Part shown: one piece after another, positions 17,338 through 28,084 of the stretch
Layout: every line of letters starts with the position of its first letter
Position numbering within the stretch: the stretch's first letter is position 1
Assembly: GCA_035285325.1 (NCBI GenBank)
Contig: JAYKJB010000016.1
Coordinates: 1-64,000 of the forward strand
Length of the DNA stretch: 64,000 nucleotides
DNA from: Candidatus Sericytochromatia bacterium
GTDB taxonomy: Bacteria; Cyanobacteriota; Sericytochromatia; S15B-MN24; JAQBPE01
Reading direction: 5' to 3'
Made by a program: the position numbers and the translations under genes
The notes under the pieces: model-generated
What the model was told of the DNA's origin: nothing
What the model saw: the letters and a program-made list of their open reading frames with translations, nothing else
Databases searched by the model: none

Positions 17338-18876
17338 TCAGGGTATCGGACGGAGGTCCAGGCCTGCAGGGGGTTCGGGTGACGCCTGGCCCAGCAGCAC
17401 GGGGATGCGTTCGATCACGTCTGTCGCCAACAAGCTTACCATGCCCGCGTCTCGGGCGAGGTCGGCTGCTCGCCCGTGCATCCAGGCGGCGGTGGCGGCG
17501 GCCTCGAACGGCTCCAGCCCGCGGCCCAGCAGGCCTCCGAGCAGGCCTGCCAACACATCGCCGCTGCCCGCCGTGGCCAGCAGGGGAGAGCCGGTGGCGT
17601 TGATGCTGTAACTACCGTCCGGACGGGCAATGACCGTGCGCGCGCCTTTGAGCAGCACCACTGCGCGCTGCCGACGGGCGGTCTCCAGGGCCAGGCGCAG
17701 CCGGTTTTTCTGGACCTCGTCGGCGCGGGCGCCCGCCATGCGGGCCAGCTCGCCGGGGTGAGGGGTCAGCACCACCGGGGCCTGGCGATGCGGCAGGACC
17801 TCCTCACCTCGCGGCAGGGCGTCTGCGTCCAGCACCACGGGACCCTCATATTCACGCAGCAGCGTATGTACCAGTTCCTTGACCCGGTTGGACTGGCCCA
17901 GCCCGGGCCCGATCACCACCGCCCGACAGCGCTTGAGCTGGGGCTCCAGGACGGCCACGGCTTCAGGCCCCAGGCTGGCGTCCAGTTCCGGCAGGGGCAG
18001 GACGATCGCCTCGGGCAACCCGGTGGCCACGGCATCGCGCTGGCCGGCCGGAACCCCCACGTAGGCCAGGCCAATGCCCGCCCTGGCGGCCGCTTTGGCG
18101 GCCAGCACGGCGGCCCCCGTCATCGTCTTGGAACCAGCGATGACCAGCACGGTGCCCATGTTGCCCTTGTGCGCATCCGGATCCGGTCGTGGCAAGGGCA
18201 CGGGCAGGTTCAGGCGTCCAGGAATCTGCTCCGCCATGGTGGGCGGAAAGCCGATGTCCGCCAGCCACAGCTGGCCGATGCGCAGCAGGGCCTGGTCGGT
18301 CATCAGCCCGGTTTTCAGCAAGCCCAGGGTGATCGTGTGGGTCGCCCGAACGCAAGCCCCCAGGGTCTCCCCGCTGTCGGCATTCAAGCCACTGGGAACG
18401 TCCACGGAAATCACGGCTCGCCAGGGGCTGCGGTTGATCCAGTCGATCGCCAGGGTGGCGTCACTTTTGAGCGTGCGGTTCAGGCCGATGCCGAAAAGGG
18501 CATCCACCAGGACCCATTCCGGCCCGAACGTTTCGGCCCCGGCAAAGGAGCGCGCCTGCAAGCCTCGACGCGCCAGCCAGGCCATCTGGCGGGTCGCCAG
18601 CTCGCCGAGGGAACTGCCCACGGTCATGACCCGCACCTGGCGACCACGGTCGAGCAGCACGCGGGCCACCGCGAGCCCGTCCGCGCCATTGTTGCCCGTT
18701 CCTGCGAGCACCAGCACGGGCGAGTGGGGGAATTGGCGATCGATGAAATTGGCGATGCTCAGCGCGGCGCGCTCCATCAACGCCAGGGCTGGGAATCCCC
18801 ACTCGTCGATGAGTTTGCGCTCCAGAGTTTGAATCTGTTCAACCGTGCCAATGGCGGGCACGAGCTCGGATGCCAT
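17338..18876 (-). CDS. nnrD: Bifunctional NAD(P)H-hydrate repair enzyme (epimerase + dehydratase)
   Basis: 512 aa, the usual fused YjeF form. The N-terminal half (about 1-215) is the NAD(P)HX epimerase with AGTGNNGADGLAVARVL and VDALFGIGLNR. The C-terminal half (about 225-505) is the ADP/ATP-dependent NAD(P)HX dehydratase with a ribokinase-like fold: VVIGPGLGQSN, LDADAL, LTPHPGELARM and the catalytic-loop signature ATAGSGDVLAGLLG. It repairs hydrated NADH/NADPH in the cytoplasm. It is about 110 bp upstream of glpX and appears to have its own promoter at 18909-18917. Confidence 0.95.
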   Translation of the reverse strand: MASELVPAIGTVEQIQTLERKLIDEWGFPALALMERAALSIANFIDRQFPHSPVLVLAGTGNNGADGLAVARVLLDRGRQVRVMTVGSSLGELATRQMAWLARRGLQARSFAGAETFGPEWVLVDALFGIGLNRTLKSDATLAIDWINRSPWRAVISVDVPSGLNADSGETLGACVRATHTITLGLLKTGLMTDQALLRIGQLWLADIGFPPTMAEQIPGRLNLPVPLPRPDPDAHKGNMGTVLVIAGSKTMTGAAVLAAKAAARAGIGLAYVGVPAGQRDAVATGLPEAIVLPLPELDASLGPEAVAVLEPQLKRCRAVVIGPGLGQSNRVKELVHTLLREYEGPVVLDADALPRGEEVLPHRQAPVVLTPHPGELARMAGARADEVQKNRLRLALETARRQRAVVLLKGARTVIARPDGSYSINATGSPLLATAGSGDVLAGLLGGLLGRGLEPFEAAATAAWMHGRAADLARDAGMVSLLATDVIERIPVLLGQASPEPPAGLDLRPIP

Positions 18877-18908
18877 GGTCGAAGCCCCTGAGGGAACGGG
18901 TCATGACC

Positions 18909-18917
18909 GGTATAGCA
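18909..18917 (-). promoter_or_regulatory. Putative extended -10 promoter of the NAD(P)HX repair gene
   Basis: On the minus strand TGC precedes TATACC. A start near 18902 leaves a leader of about 25 nt to ATG 18876. No good -35. Confidence 0.4.
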
Positions 18918-19049
18918 CGCTGAGAAGCGCCCCGCCGTGCTAGATGCCACGGCGGAGCCGGCTAGCCGAGATCGAACGTCCCGGCCTGGCCCGTCAGTTC
19001 GTGGGAGCAGGTCCTCCCGCGGCAGAGCCTGTTCCGGAGACGCTGGAGC

Positions 19050-20882
19050 TCAGGAACCTTTGCGCCGGCGGGTCAGACGCCAGCCGACAAACCCAGCGCC
19101 GAACAGCGCAAAGGCCAGGCCGTCGTCGCTGCTGCCCTGGCTGCTCCGCACCGGGTTCCCGAAACAGCCAAATCCGCCCGAACCGGACGATTTGGCCGAG
19201 CCAGCGGGTCTGGCGGGCCCCAGCGTGCCCATGCCCACACCGGGCGCCCCGATGTCGCTGCCGGCGGCTGCCGCGTCCGCGCGGATGGCCGCGTTCATCT
19301 TTCCGAGGATCGATTGCACCTGGGGCATCACGTTGCTGATCAGCGCGGCCGCCCCGACGGTCGAGAATTGCTCCACGCGCAAGGCCGCCGGCATGGGCGC
19401 GGGCGAGGACAGGGGCGTGTTGCCGCGCAAGAAGCCGCCCTGCACGATGAACTTGAGCCCATTTTTCAAGGTCAGTTCGACGGGGGCCGTCATTGGATTG
19501 TATGCCTTGCTGCAAAGACGCGTGCCCGTGGCCACATGCTGGTTGGAGACGTCGCCCGCATCCGGGTTCAGCACGAAGGTCGGGTCCTGGGTCATTTCCT
19601 CCGGGGACATCGTGGTGTACAGGCGGGTCAGGTAGGGATGTGCTTTCAGCATGGCCTGAATGTCGCGTGCCGGAGCCACCACGGTGTCTTCAAGTTCTTT
19701 GAGGACCTTGGGACCATTGATGCTCAGTTGGGCCTTCTGGATGACCGCCCGATGATCCTCGATCTGATAATAAAATTCGTCATCCGTCAGGTTTGTCAGC
19801 GCCGGAGGTTTGGGCAGGTGTCGACGCAAGAAGGCCATCTGCTGGTCCCGATCGCCGCCAAAGGATGGGGCGGGGGCGATGCCAATCGTGGGGCGTTGCT
19901 TCAGAAAGTACTGGCCATTGCCCAGCACCTTGCGGGTGAATTCCACCGGGTCGGTGGTTTCCGAAAGTTCCCTGGCGAAGGTCGCCAGCGGGGCCGGGTC
20001 GAAACGACTGGCCTCGACGATGCTGCTCTTGCCGGCATAGTCCGTCACGAAGGCCTGCCCACCCGCTTCGTTCATGGCCTCGGTCACGACCTCGGAATAG
20101 TTGCCGCCGCCGCTGGTCCAGTCGATGCGCGCCTCGTTGATCTCCGCGTGTTTGAAGTTGTCGGGCACGGCACGATGCTGAGCGAACAGCCAGACATAGA
20201 CGCCCATGTCGGGCGTGGCCGCCACCCCTGTCAGGCGGATCGGAATGCCGGGCTTGGTGGCGGCGTAGGTGAAGGCGATCGGCTGCATGTCGCCCACCTC
20301 GCGGTCCTTGCGCAGCTTCAGGGCGATGAAGTAGTACTTGCCGGCCACGTAGGGGTCGAGCAAGGGGTCGATTTTCTCCGGCAGCACGTAGCCGTTGTCC
20401 GTCAGCCACGACTTGAGGGCGGAGGAGTCATTCGCCTGCAGCACCGCCGTGTCGAAGGGGCCCACCGGGGCTTCCGAGACGACGTTCACGGGGGCGGCCG
20501 GGGCAGGTGCACGTGCTGCGACAGCCCCCCGGGTCATCATCATGGTCTCGTCACATTCGCCCAGGGTTTTGGTGATGTTGACCTGGAAGCGCGGTTGGGT
20601 CGCATCGCGAAGCATCTGAAATAGCTGCTCGGAGCCGACCCGCAGGGTGGGTTTGGTGGGCGTCGGCACGATCCAGGAGAAGTCCTTTGCTGCGCCCTGA
20701 TACTGGATCTGCACGTGGGTGGTGACTTGCTGGCCGTCGAAGGCAAAGATGATTCGCTCGCCAGCCTGCTCGACCGGTATCCGCTGACAAAACAGCCCGC
20801 CGCAGGCGTGGGCGGGCGGGACGGAGATGGCGAGGGGCAGCACGGACAGGCAGGCCGCAGCCAGGCAGGTCTGAAAACGCAC
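19050..20882 (-). CDS. DUF2330 family exported protein with C-terminal sorting-like tail
   Basis: 610 aa. Signal peptide ends VPPAHA and the mature protein starts CGGLFCQR, the Cys-containing N-terminus typical of DUF2330 proteins. Other family-like segments are GERIIFAFDGQQVTTHVQIQYQG and FSWIVPTP. The C-terminus has a Gly/Ser-rich spacer, then GFGCFGNP, a hydrophobic helix (LAFALFGAGFVGW) and RLTRRRKGS. This Cys + helix + Arg cluster layout resembles MYXO-CTERM-type protein-sorting tails. Function unknown; the family is exported and found in several Gram-negative lineages. It is separated from the rqcP-eno-pyk run by a terminator, so it is transcribed independently. Confidence 0.85.
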   Translation of the reverse strand: MRFQTCLAAACLSVLPLAISVPPAHACGGLFCQRIPVEQAGERIIFAFDGQQVTTHVQIQYQGAAKDFSWIVPTPTKPTLRVGSEQLFQMLRDATQPRFQVNITKTLGECDETMMMTRGAVAARAPAPAAPVNVVSEAPVGPFDTAVLQANDSSALKSWLTDNGYVLPEKIDPLLDPYVAGKYYFIALKLRKDREVGDMQPIAFTYAATKPGIPIRLTGVAATPDMGVYVWLFAQHRAVPDNFKHAEINEARIDWTSGGGNYSEVVTEAMNEAGGQAFVTDYAGKSSIVEASRFDPAPLATFARELSETTDPVEFTRKVLGNGQYFLKQRPTIGIAPAPSFGGDRDQQMAFLRRHLPKPPALTNLTDDEFYYQIEDHRAVIQKAQLSINGPKVLKELEDTVVAPARDIQAMLKAHPYLTRLYTTMSPEEMTQDPTFVLNPDAGDVSNQHVATGTRLCSKAYNPMTAPVELTLKNGLKFIVQGGFLRGNTPLSSPAPMPAALRVEQFSTVGAAALISNVMPQVQSILGKMNAAIRADAAAAGSDIGAPGVGMGTLGPARPAGSAKSSGSGGFGCFGNPVRSSQGSSDDGLAFALFGAGFVGWRLTRRRKGS

Positions 20883-20961
20883 GTTCGTTTCTCCTTAGAA
20901 TGCTTCTCTGTTGCTTCTTACCTCAGCCGGCCTTTGCTAACCGGTTTTTTGGCATCATCTA

Positions 20962-20993
20962 CAAAAAAAGACACGCGCCGAAGCGCGTGTCTG
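20962..20993 (-). terminator. Intrinsic terminator of the rqcP-eno-pyk run
   Basis: On the minus strand a perfect 10-bp stem, AGACACGCGC with GCGCGTGTCT around a TTCG tetraloop, is followed by a run of T. It lies about 20 bp after the pyk stop. Confidence 0.93.
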
Positions 20994-21012
20994 TTATGCG
21001 GGGGGCGTCTTT

Positions 21013-24217
<3,205 letters not shown>

Positions 24218-24496
24218 TCAGCGCTCATCTTCCACGTCTTGCAGGCGCACTTCACCCAGCGGGCGATAAAGCTCCTGAGCCATCTTGGCGCTCACCGCCC
24301 CTGGGGGAACCATCAGCACCTCCAAGGTCACCAGGCGCTGGCCGAAACGCAGTTCGAGGCGATCGCCCGGTTTGACCTCCACGCTGGCGCGAGCGGGCCG
24401 ACCATTGATGGTGACCCGCCCCTGGTCGCAGATTTCATTGGCGACCGGGCGCCGTTTGATCACCCGCGATACTTTCAACCATTTGTCGAGTCTCAC
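24218..24496 (-). CDS. rqcP: S4-domain protein RqcP (Hsp15/YabO family)
   Basis: 92 aa from a GTG start. RqcP binds obstructed 50S subunits together with RqcH and helps drive C-terminal alanine tailing of stalled nascent chains. The N-terminal S4 RNA-binding domain reads VRLDKWLKVSRVIKRRPVAN then DQGRVTINGRPARASVEVKPGD, which is close to Bacillus subtilis YabO/RqcP over its whole length. GGAGGGAGGG lies just before the GTG; no ATG is available in frame nearby. It shares the strand with eno and pyk. An Hsp15 name would also be acceptable, but the length and C-terminus fit RqcP better. Confidence 0.88.
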   Translation of the reverse strand: MRLDKWLKVSRVIKRRPVANEICDQGRVTINGRPARASVEVKPGDRLELRFGQRLVTLEVLMVPPGAVSAKMAQELYRPLGEVRLQDVEDER

Positions 24497-24529
24497 AAGG
24501 CCCTCCCTCCGACGTCCCGAACGGGCGGG

Positions 24530-24538
24530 ATCATAGCA
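24530..24538 (-). promoter_or_regulatory. Putative extended -10 promoter of rqcP-eno-pyk
   Basis: TGC precedes TATGAT on the minus strand, giving a predicted start near 24523 and a leader of about 27 nt. The -35 region is poor. Confidence 0.45.
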
Positions 24539-24718
24539 CGGCCAAAAGGGGGTCTTCGCCGCGGCGACGCCGGTTCTCCTTGCAAGGGCGCTGGAACGAC
24601 TGGTCCGTCTCGCCGACCTCCCTGCCCAAGGCCGCCTCCCATCCGCCCCCTGCCTTCCGGCAGCGGGCGCTCGAGGTTCCGTGCAGTCATTTCTTCGGCA
24701 TGGCAGACTATTCCGGTC

Positions 24719-25879
24719 ATGATGATCTATCTGGACCACGCCGCGTCGTCTCCCCTGCGCCCAGCCGCGCGGGTCGCCTGGAACGAAGCGGTTGACCTGC
24801 CCGGCAATGCGGCAAGTCCCCATGCCTTCGGGCGTCGGGCCGCCCAACGCGTTGCTGAGGCTCGCCAGGCCGTGGCCCAGTTGGTGGCCCGAGATGCCCA
24901 GGAAGTCTACTTCACGGCGAGTGGCACCGAGGCCAACAATCTGGCCATTCTGGGGCTGGCCGCGGCTGTGGAGCGCAACGGGGGGATCCGTCGCGCCGCC
25001 CACAGCGCCCTGGAACACAGCTGCGTGCGGGGGCCGATGGCCAGCCTGGCCGCCCGGGGATGGGACATCGAAGTTCTGCCGGTTTCGCCGGATGGGCAGC
25101 TGCTCATCCCCCCCCTCCAGGCGGCCTTGGCGCGGGGCCTGGCCTGGGTGTCGGTCATGGCGGTCAGCAATGAGGTGGGCGCGCTGCAGCGCTTTTCGGA
25201 GTGGCGCGACGACGTCCGCCGCGCCGGGAGCTTGTTGCACGTCGATGCGGTGCAGGGGGTGGGCTTGCTCGACCCGCGCCCCTGGGACGCGGATTTGCTG
25301 AGCGTGTCCGCCCACAAACTGGGCGGTGGCCAGGGGGTGGGGGCCCTGGTCCTGCGGGAGGGGGTGAGGCTCGAGCCCGTCCTGCGTGGGGGACCGCACG
25401 AGCGGGGGGTGCGCCCTGGCACGCTGGCGGTGGCGGCGATCGCCGCCTTCGGAGCGGCGGCTTCTGAGGCTTTTGCCCTGCGGGATACCGAAGCGCAGCG
25501 TCTGACTGAGTGGCGAGAGCGCCTCGAGCGCCAGTTGCTGGTCGCTGTGCCGGGACTGCGGGTGCTGGGGGCGGGCGGGCCTCGGGCGCCACACATCTTA
25601 TCGCTGACGCTGCCGGGGGCCACCGGACGTCATCTGGTTGAACAGTTGGACCTGGTCGGCGTGGCTGTCTCGACGGGGGCAGCCTGCACCAGTTTGAAGC
25701 AGACGCCGAATCCCACCCTGCAGGCGCTCGGCTTGACCGAGGCCGAAGCCCAGGGGAGCTTGCGAATCAGCCTGGGCTGGACGACCACCGCAGACGAACT
25801 GGAACGAGCGGGCGACGCGATCGCCTCAACCCTCCGGGCCATGACGGCGACAAAACCCATGCGTGTTGACCACGATTGA
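24719..25879 (+). CDS. Cysteine desulfurase, IscS/NifS family
   Basis: 386 aa. PLP enzyme that takes sulfur from cysteine for Fe-S clusters or tRNA thiolation. Starts MMIYLDHAASSPLRP; contains TASGTEANNLAILG, EHSCV-type substrate segment, VDAVQG, the PLP-lysine motif SAHKLGGGQGVGALV, a PGTLAVAAI block and the catalytic-loop cysteine in VSTGAACTS. The ATG pair at 24719/24722 is used because the frame upstream runs antisense through rqcP. The ribosome site is weak. No iscU, thiI or mnmA is adjacent, so the sulfur acceptor is not indicated. Divergent from rqcP across about 220 bp in which I see only the rqcP promoter. Confidence 0.92.
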   Translation: MMIYLDHAASSPLRPAARVAWNEAVDLPGNAASPHAFGRRAAQRVAEARQAVAQLVARDAQEVYFTASGTEANNLAILGLAAAVERNGGIRRAAHSALEHSCVRGPMASLAARGWDIEVLPVSPDGQLLIPPLQAALARGLAWVSVMAVSNEVGALQRFSEWRDDVRRAGSLLHVDAVQGVGLLDPRPWDADLLSVSAHKLGGGQGVGALVLREGVRLEPVLRGGPHERGVRPGTLAVAAIAAFGAAASEAFALRDTEAQRLTEWRERLERQLLVAVPGLRVLGAGGPRAPHILSLTLPGATGRHLVEQLDLVGVAVSTGAACTSLKQTPNPTLQALGLTEAEAQGSLRISLGWTTTADELERAGDAIASTLRAMTATKPMRVDHD

Positions 25880-25931
25880 GTCGCTTCGCCACGCGTTGCC
25901 AGCGCTGTCGCTCCAACCGAGGGGCGTTGCC

Positions 25932-26882
25932 TCAGCGGGCCCCGCCAGAGCTGGCCGCAAGCGGGATGGCCACCATGCCTGAACGAGCCTCTTCGTATTC
26001 CCTCACGATTTCCTGCACGATGGTGGCACAGGGCTTGACCGCCTCGATCAGGCCCACCGTTTGCCCGGCGCTCCAGACGTCTCGCCAGCGCTTGAGGTCT
26101 GATTCTCCCGCCGCTTGGCTCTCGCGCCATTGCAGCAGACTGTCCCGTAAAAAGTTGGCCGGGTGCCCCGTGACCTCGGGCGTGTATTCGATGTCCTCCG
26201 GGGAGGCGGCGCAGATGGCTTGCTTGAAGGCGGCTTCCACGGGCGCCTCCTCGCTGGCAATGAAGCGAGTCCCGAAATAGCCTGCATCAGCGCCAAGGGC
26301 CAGGGCGCCCGCCAGACTCACGCCATCCGCCAGCCCACCCGCGGCGATCACTGGCAGCTGCGTTTCGCGCTTCAACCAGGGAATCAGCACGAACGGCGTG
26401 ATGACGCCGGCATGCCCTCCCGCCCCCGCAGATACAGCCACCAGGGCGTCCGCACCGGCGGCCTTGGCCTTCTGCGCGTGCCGGACGTTCACCACATCAC
26501 AGAAGACGTGAATGCCGTGACGGTGAGCTTCCTGGATCAAGCGCGAAGGGTCCCCCAAACTGGTGATCAGAACGGGGACTTTTTCCTCCAGGCAGATGCG
26601 CATGTCGTCTTCCAGGCGCGGGTTGTTGAGCAGGATCAGGTTGACCCCGAAGGGCGCGTTGGTTCGCTGTTTGATGGCACGCACCATCTCTCGGAACATG
26701 TCGGAGTTTCGCGCGTTCAAGGCCGGGAACGTGCCAAGCCCACCGGCTTCGCTGACGGCCACCACCATCTCCACGTTGGACACCAGAAACATCGGCGCCG
26801 CGATGATGGGGTAACGAATACCGAGCAACTGCGTGATGGTCGTCTGTCCCAAGTCTGGGTCCTGTTCAGATGTGACCGTCAC
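25932..26882 (-). CDS. Nitronate monooxygenase / FabK-like flavoprotein
   Basis: 316 aa. TIM-barrel FMN oxidoreductase of the NPD family: ITQLLGIRYPIIAAPM at the N-terminus, SEAGGLGTFPAL, the flavin phosphate site (VSAGAGGHAG, VIAAGGLADG, ALGADAGYFGTRFIASEEAP). These oxidise alkyl nitronates or act as enoyl-ACP reductases (FabK); the sequence alone does not choose. I place the start at GTG 26882 because the gene then overlaps the end of the preceding YtxH gene by 17 bp; the longer frame has a low-complexity N-terminus that is antisense-like. It ends about 50 bp from the convergent desulfurase gene. Confidence 0.85.
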   Translation of the reverse strand: MTVTSEQDPDLGQTTITQLLGIRYPIIAAPMFLVSNVEMVVAVSEAGGLGTFPALNARNSDMFREMVRAIKQRTNAPFGVNLILLNNPRLEDDMRICLEEKVPVLITSLGDPSRLIQEAHRHGIHVFCDVVNVRHAQKAKAAGADALVAVSAGAGGHAGVITPFVLIPWLKRETQLPVIAAGGLADGVSLAGALALGADAGYFGTRFIASEEAPVEAAFKQAICAASPEDIEYTPEVTGHPANFLRDSLLQWRESQAAGESDLKRWRDVWSAGQTVGLIEAVKPCATIVQEIVREYEEARSGMVAIPLAASSGGAR

Positions 26883-27231
26883 GGTCGGACGGTGTGGGGG
26901 GGAGAGTGGGTTCTGGCGTCTCGTTTTCGGGGTGGAGGAGGGGAGGGCCAGCACGCCTGGTGGCAAGCCAATCACGCACCCCCTGCGTCAAACGGGGGGA
27001 GAGCTTGACCAGGCGTTCCTGGAGCTCACTTCGGGCAGCCTTGGCCTCCGACACGCCCGGCAACCGTTGCAGTCCTTGGGGAATGCGCCGGCCCGCCTCG
27101 GAGGCACGTCGTCGCAGCAGCCCGCGCACTTCCCTGCCGGCCATCGGGGCGGCCAGCAGGCCGATGACCGTCCCAATCGCGGTCCCCAACAAGACGGAGC
27201 CCGCCAGGTAGGATGCCGGTTTCTTCGACAC
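26866..27231 (-). CDS. YtxH-domain protein (first of two)
   Basis: 121 aa. N-terminal YtxH domain: a Gly-rich TM helix (SYLAGSVLLGTAIGTVIGLLAAP) followed by an amphipathic Arg-rich segment (REVRGLLRRR), then a helical cytoplasmic tail ending Pro-rich. YtxH proteins are general-stress-associated small membrane proteins of unknown function. Start GTG 27231 with GGGAGGG upstream. The stop overlaps the GTG of the nitronate monooxygenase gene, and another YtxH gene lies 29 bp upstream, so the three form one transcription unit. Confidence 0.85.
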   Translation of the reverse strand: MSKKPASYLAGSVLLGTAIGTVIGLLAAPMAGREVRGLLRRRASEAGRRIPQGLQRLPGVSEAKAARSELQERLVKLSPRLTQGVRDWLATRRAGPPLLHPENETPEPTLPPTPSDRDGHI

Positions 27232-27260
27232 GATTCCCTCCCGCCCCGGGGGCCAACCGC

Positions 27261-27596
27261 TCAGGGGGTTTCCTGCTCGATCAATTCCGCGCGCTTGTAC
27301 TCCGCCGCTTTCTTGCCCGCTTCAACGGCTTCGTTGAGCAAGTTGATCCGCTCCTCGATGGCGATGCGGGTTTGATTCAGCAGGGCTTCCGTGTTGCCAC
27401 GCAGGTTTTCCAGCACGTCGCGGGTCCGGTCGCGCACGTCGGTCAGGGTATCGGCCACGCCGTCCGGCGCGGTGTCGCGTGTCCGCGGCGAAAGCATGAC
27501 ACCGAGCAAGAATCCTCCCAGTGCTCCCACTGCAAGGCCACCGAGGACGTCCCAGCCGCTGCTTCCCTGCGGTGCGTCGCGTTCATCCCGAGCCAT
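27261..27596 (-). CDS. YtxH-domain protein (second of two)
   Basis: 111 aa. After a short polar N-terminus (MARDERDAPQGSSG) comes the Gly-rich TM helix LGGLAVGALGGFLLGVMLSP followed by RTRDTAP and a long amphipathic helix (DVRDRTRDVLENLRGNTEALLNQ). This is the classic YtxH layout and is paralogous to its downstream neighbour. Start ATG 27596 has GAGGGGG seven bases upstream; the frame is open further up without a ribosome site. It is first in a likely operon with the other YtxH gene and the flavoprotein, driven by the promoter at 27707-27715. Confidence 0.83.
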   Translation of the reverse strand: MARDERDAPQGSSGWDVLGGLAVGALGGFLLGVMLSPRTRDTAPDGVADTLTDVRDRTRDVLENLRGNTEALLNQTRIAIEERINLLNEAVEAGKKAAEYKRAELIEQETP

Positions 27597-28084
27597 CTGG
27601 AACCCCCTCGTGCAGGGCACGTTGCCGGATCTGTTGAGCCACTGCGACCGGGCTCGCGCCGAGCTTTCGTCGCGCCATGACCGTCGCATTGTGACACGTC
27701 CATGACATTATACCACTGAAGCCATTCGGATACAGCGTCCGACCCCCTCGCGGGACGGCGAGGCCTGTCGTCACTGCTTCCTTCGGATGGCGCGCTGAAC
27801 GGCCTCCCTTGCCTCGTGGTACAATCCCCGGGCGGGGGCTCGTCCCTCGAAAATCGTTTTTTGCCTCGCCAGACCGTGCGACGCGACCTGACCTCGACTT
27901 GCTTTGCTGCCAAGCGCTGTTGACCCCGCGATGTTCAGACGGAATCTTTACTCCCGTCCACTCGGAGTGGTCCTGATGGCGGTATTCAATGGGAGGTGCA
28001 CGCGGTGGTGCGCCCGGCCGGCCTGGCCATCCCGACCCGGCCACGCGTTAGCTGATTGCGCAGGGGTCGAAAGGACCGACCGAA
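27597..28084. other. Divergent intergenic region between YtxH operon and DEAD-box-like gene
   Basis: 488 bp without a confident gene. It contains the extended -10 promoter for the YtxH operon, a 31-codon minus-strand frame (27583-27678, starting MARRKLGASPVAVAQQ) that overlaps the YtxH start, an inverted-repeat-rich stretch at about 27755-27820, a T-run at about 27856-27862 on the plus strand, and a TTGACC at 27920 with only a weak -10 for the plus-strand gene. Confidence 0.4.
27707..27715 (-). promoter_or_regulatory. Extended -10 promoter of the YtxH-YtxH-flavoprotein operon
   Basis: TGG followed by a perfect TATAAT on the minus strand; start near 27700, leader of about 100 nt to ATG 27596. 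The -35 region (CTGTAT) is poor, as expected for an extended -10 promoter. Confidence 0.65.

Noticed and set aside
27741-27830. Minus-strand GAAGGAAGCAG inside an inverted repeat, like the apical loop of SRP (4.5S) RNA
   Set aside because: The 5' half lacks the UCAGGUCC partner and the loop is one G short. It also lies upstream of a promoter rather than downstream, so the resemblance is partial only.
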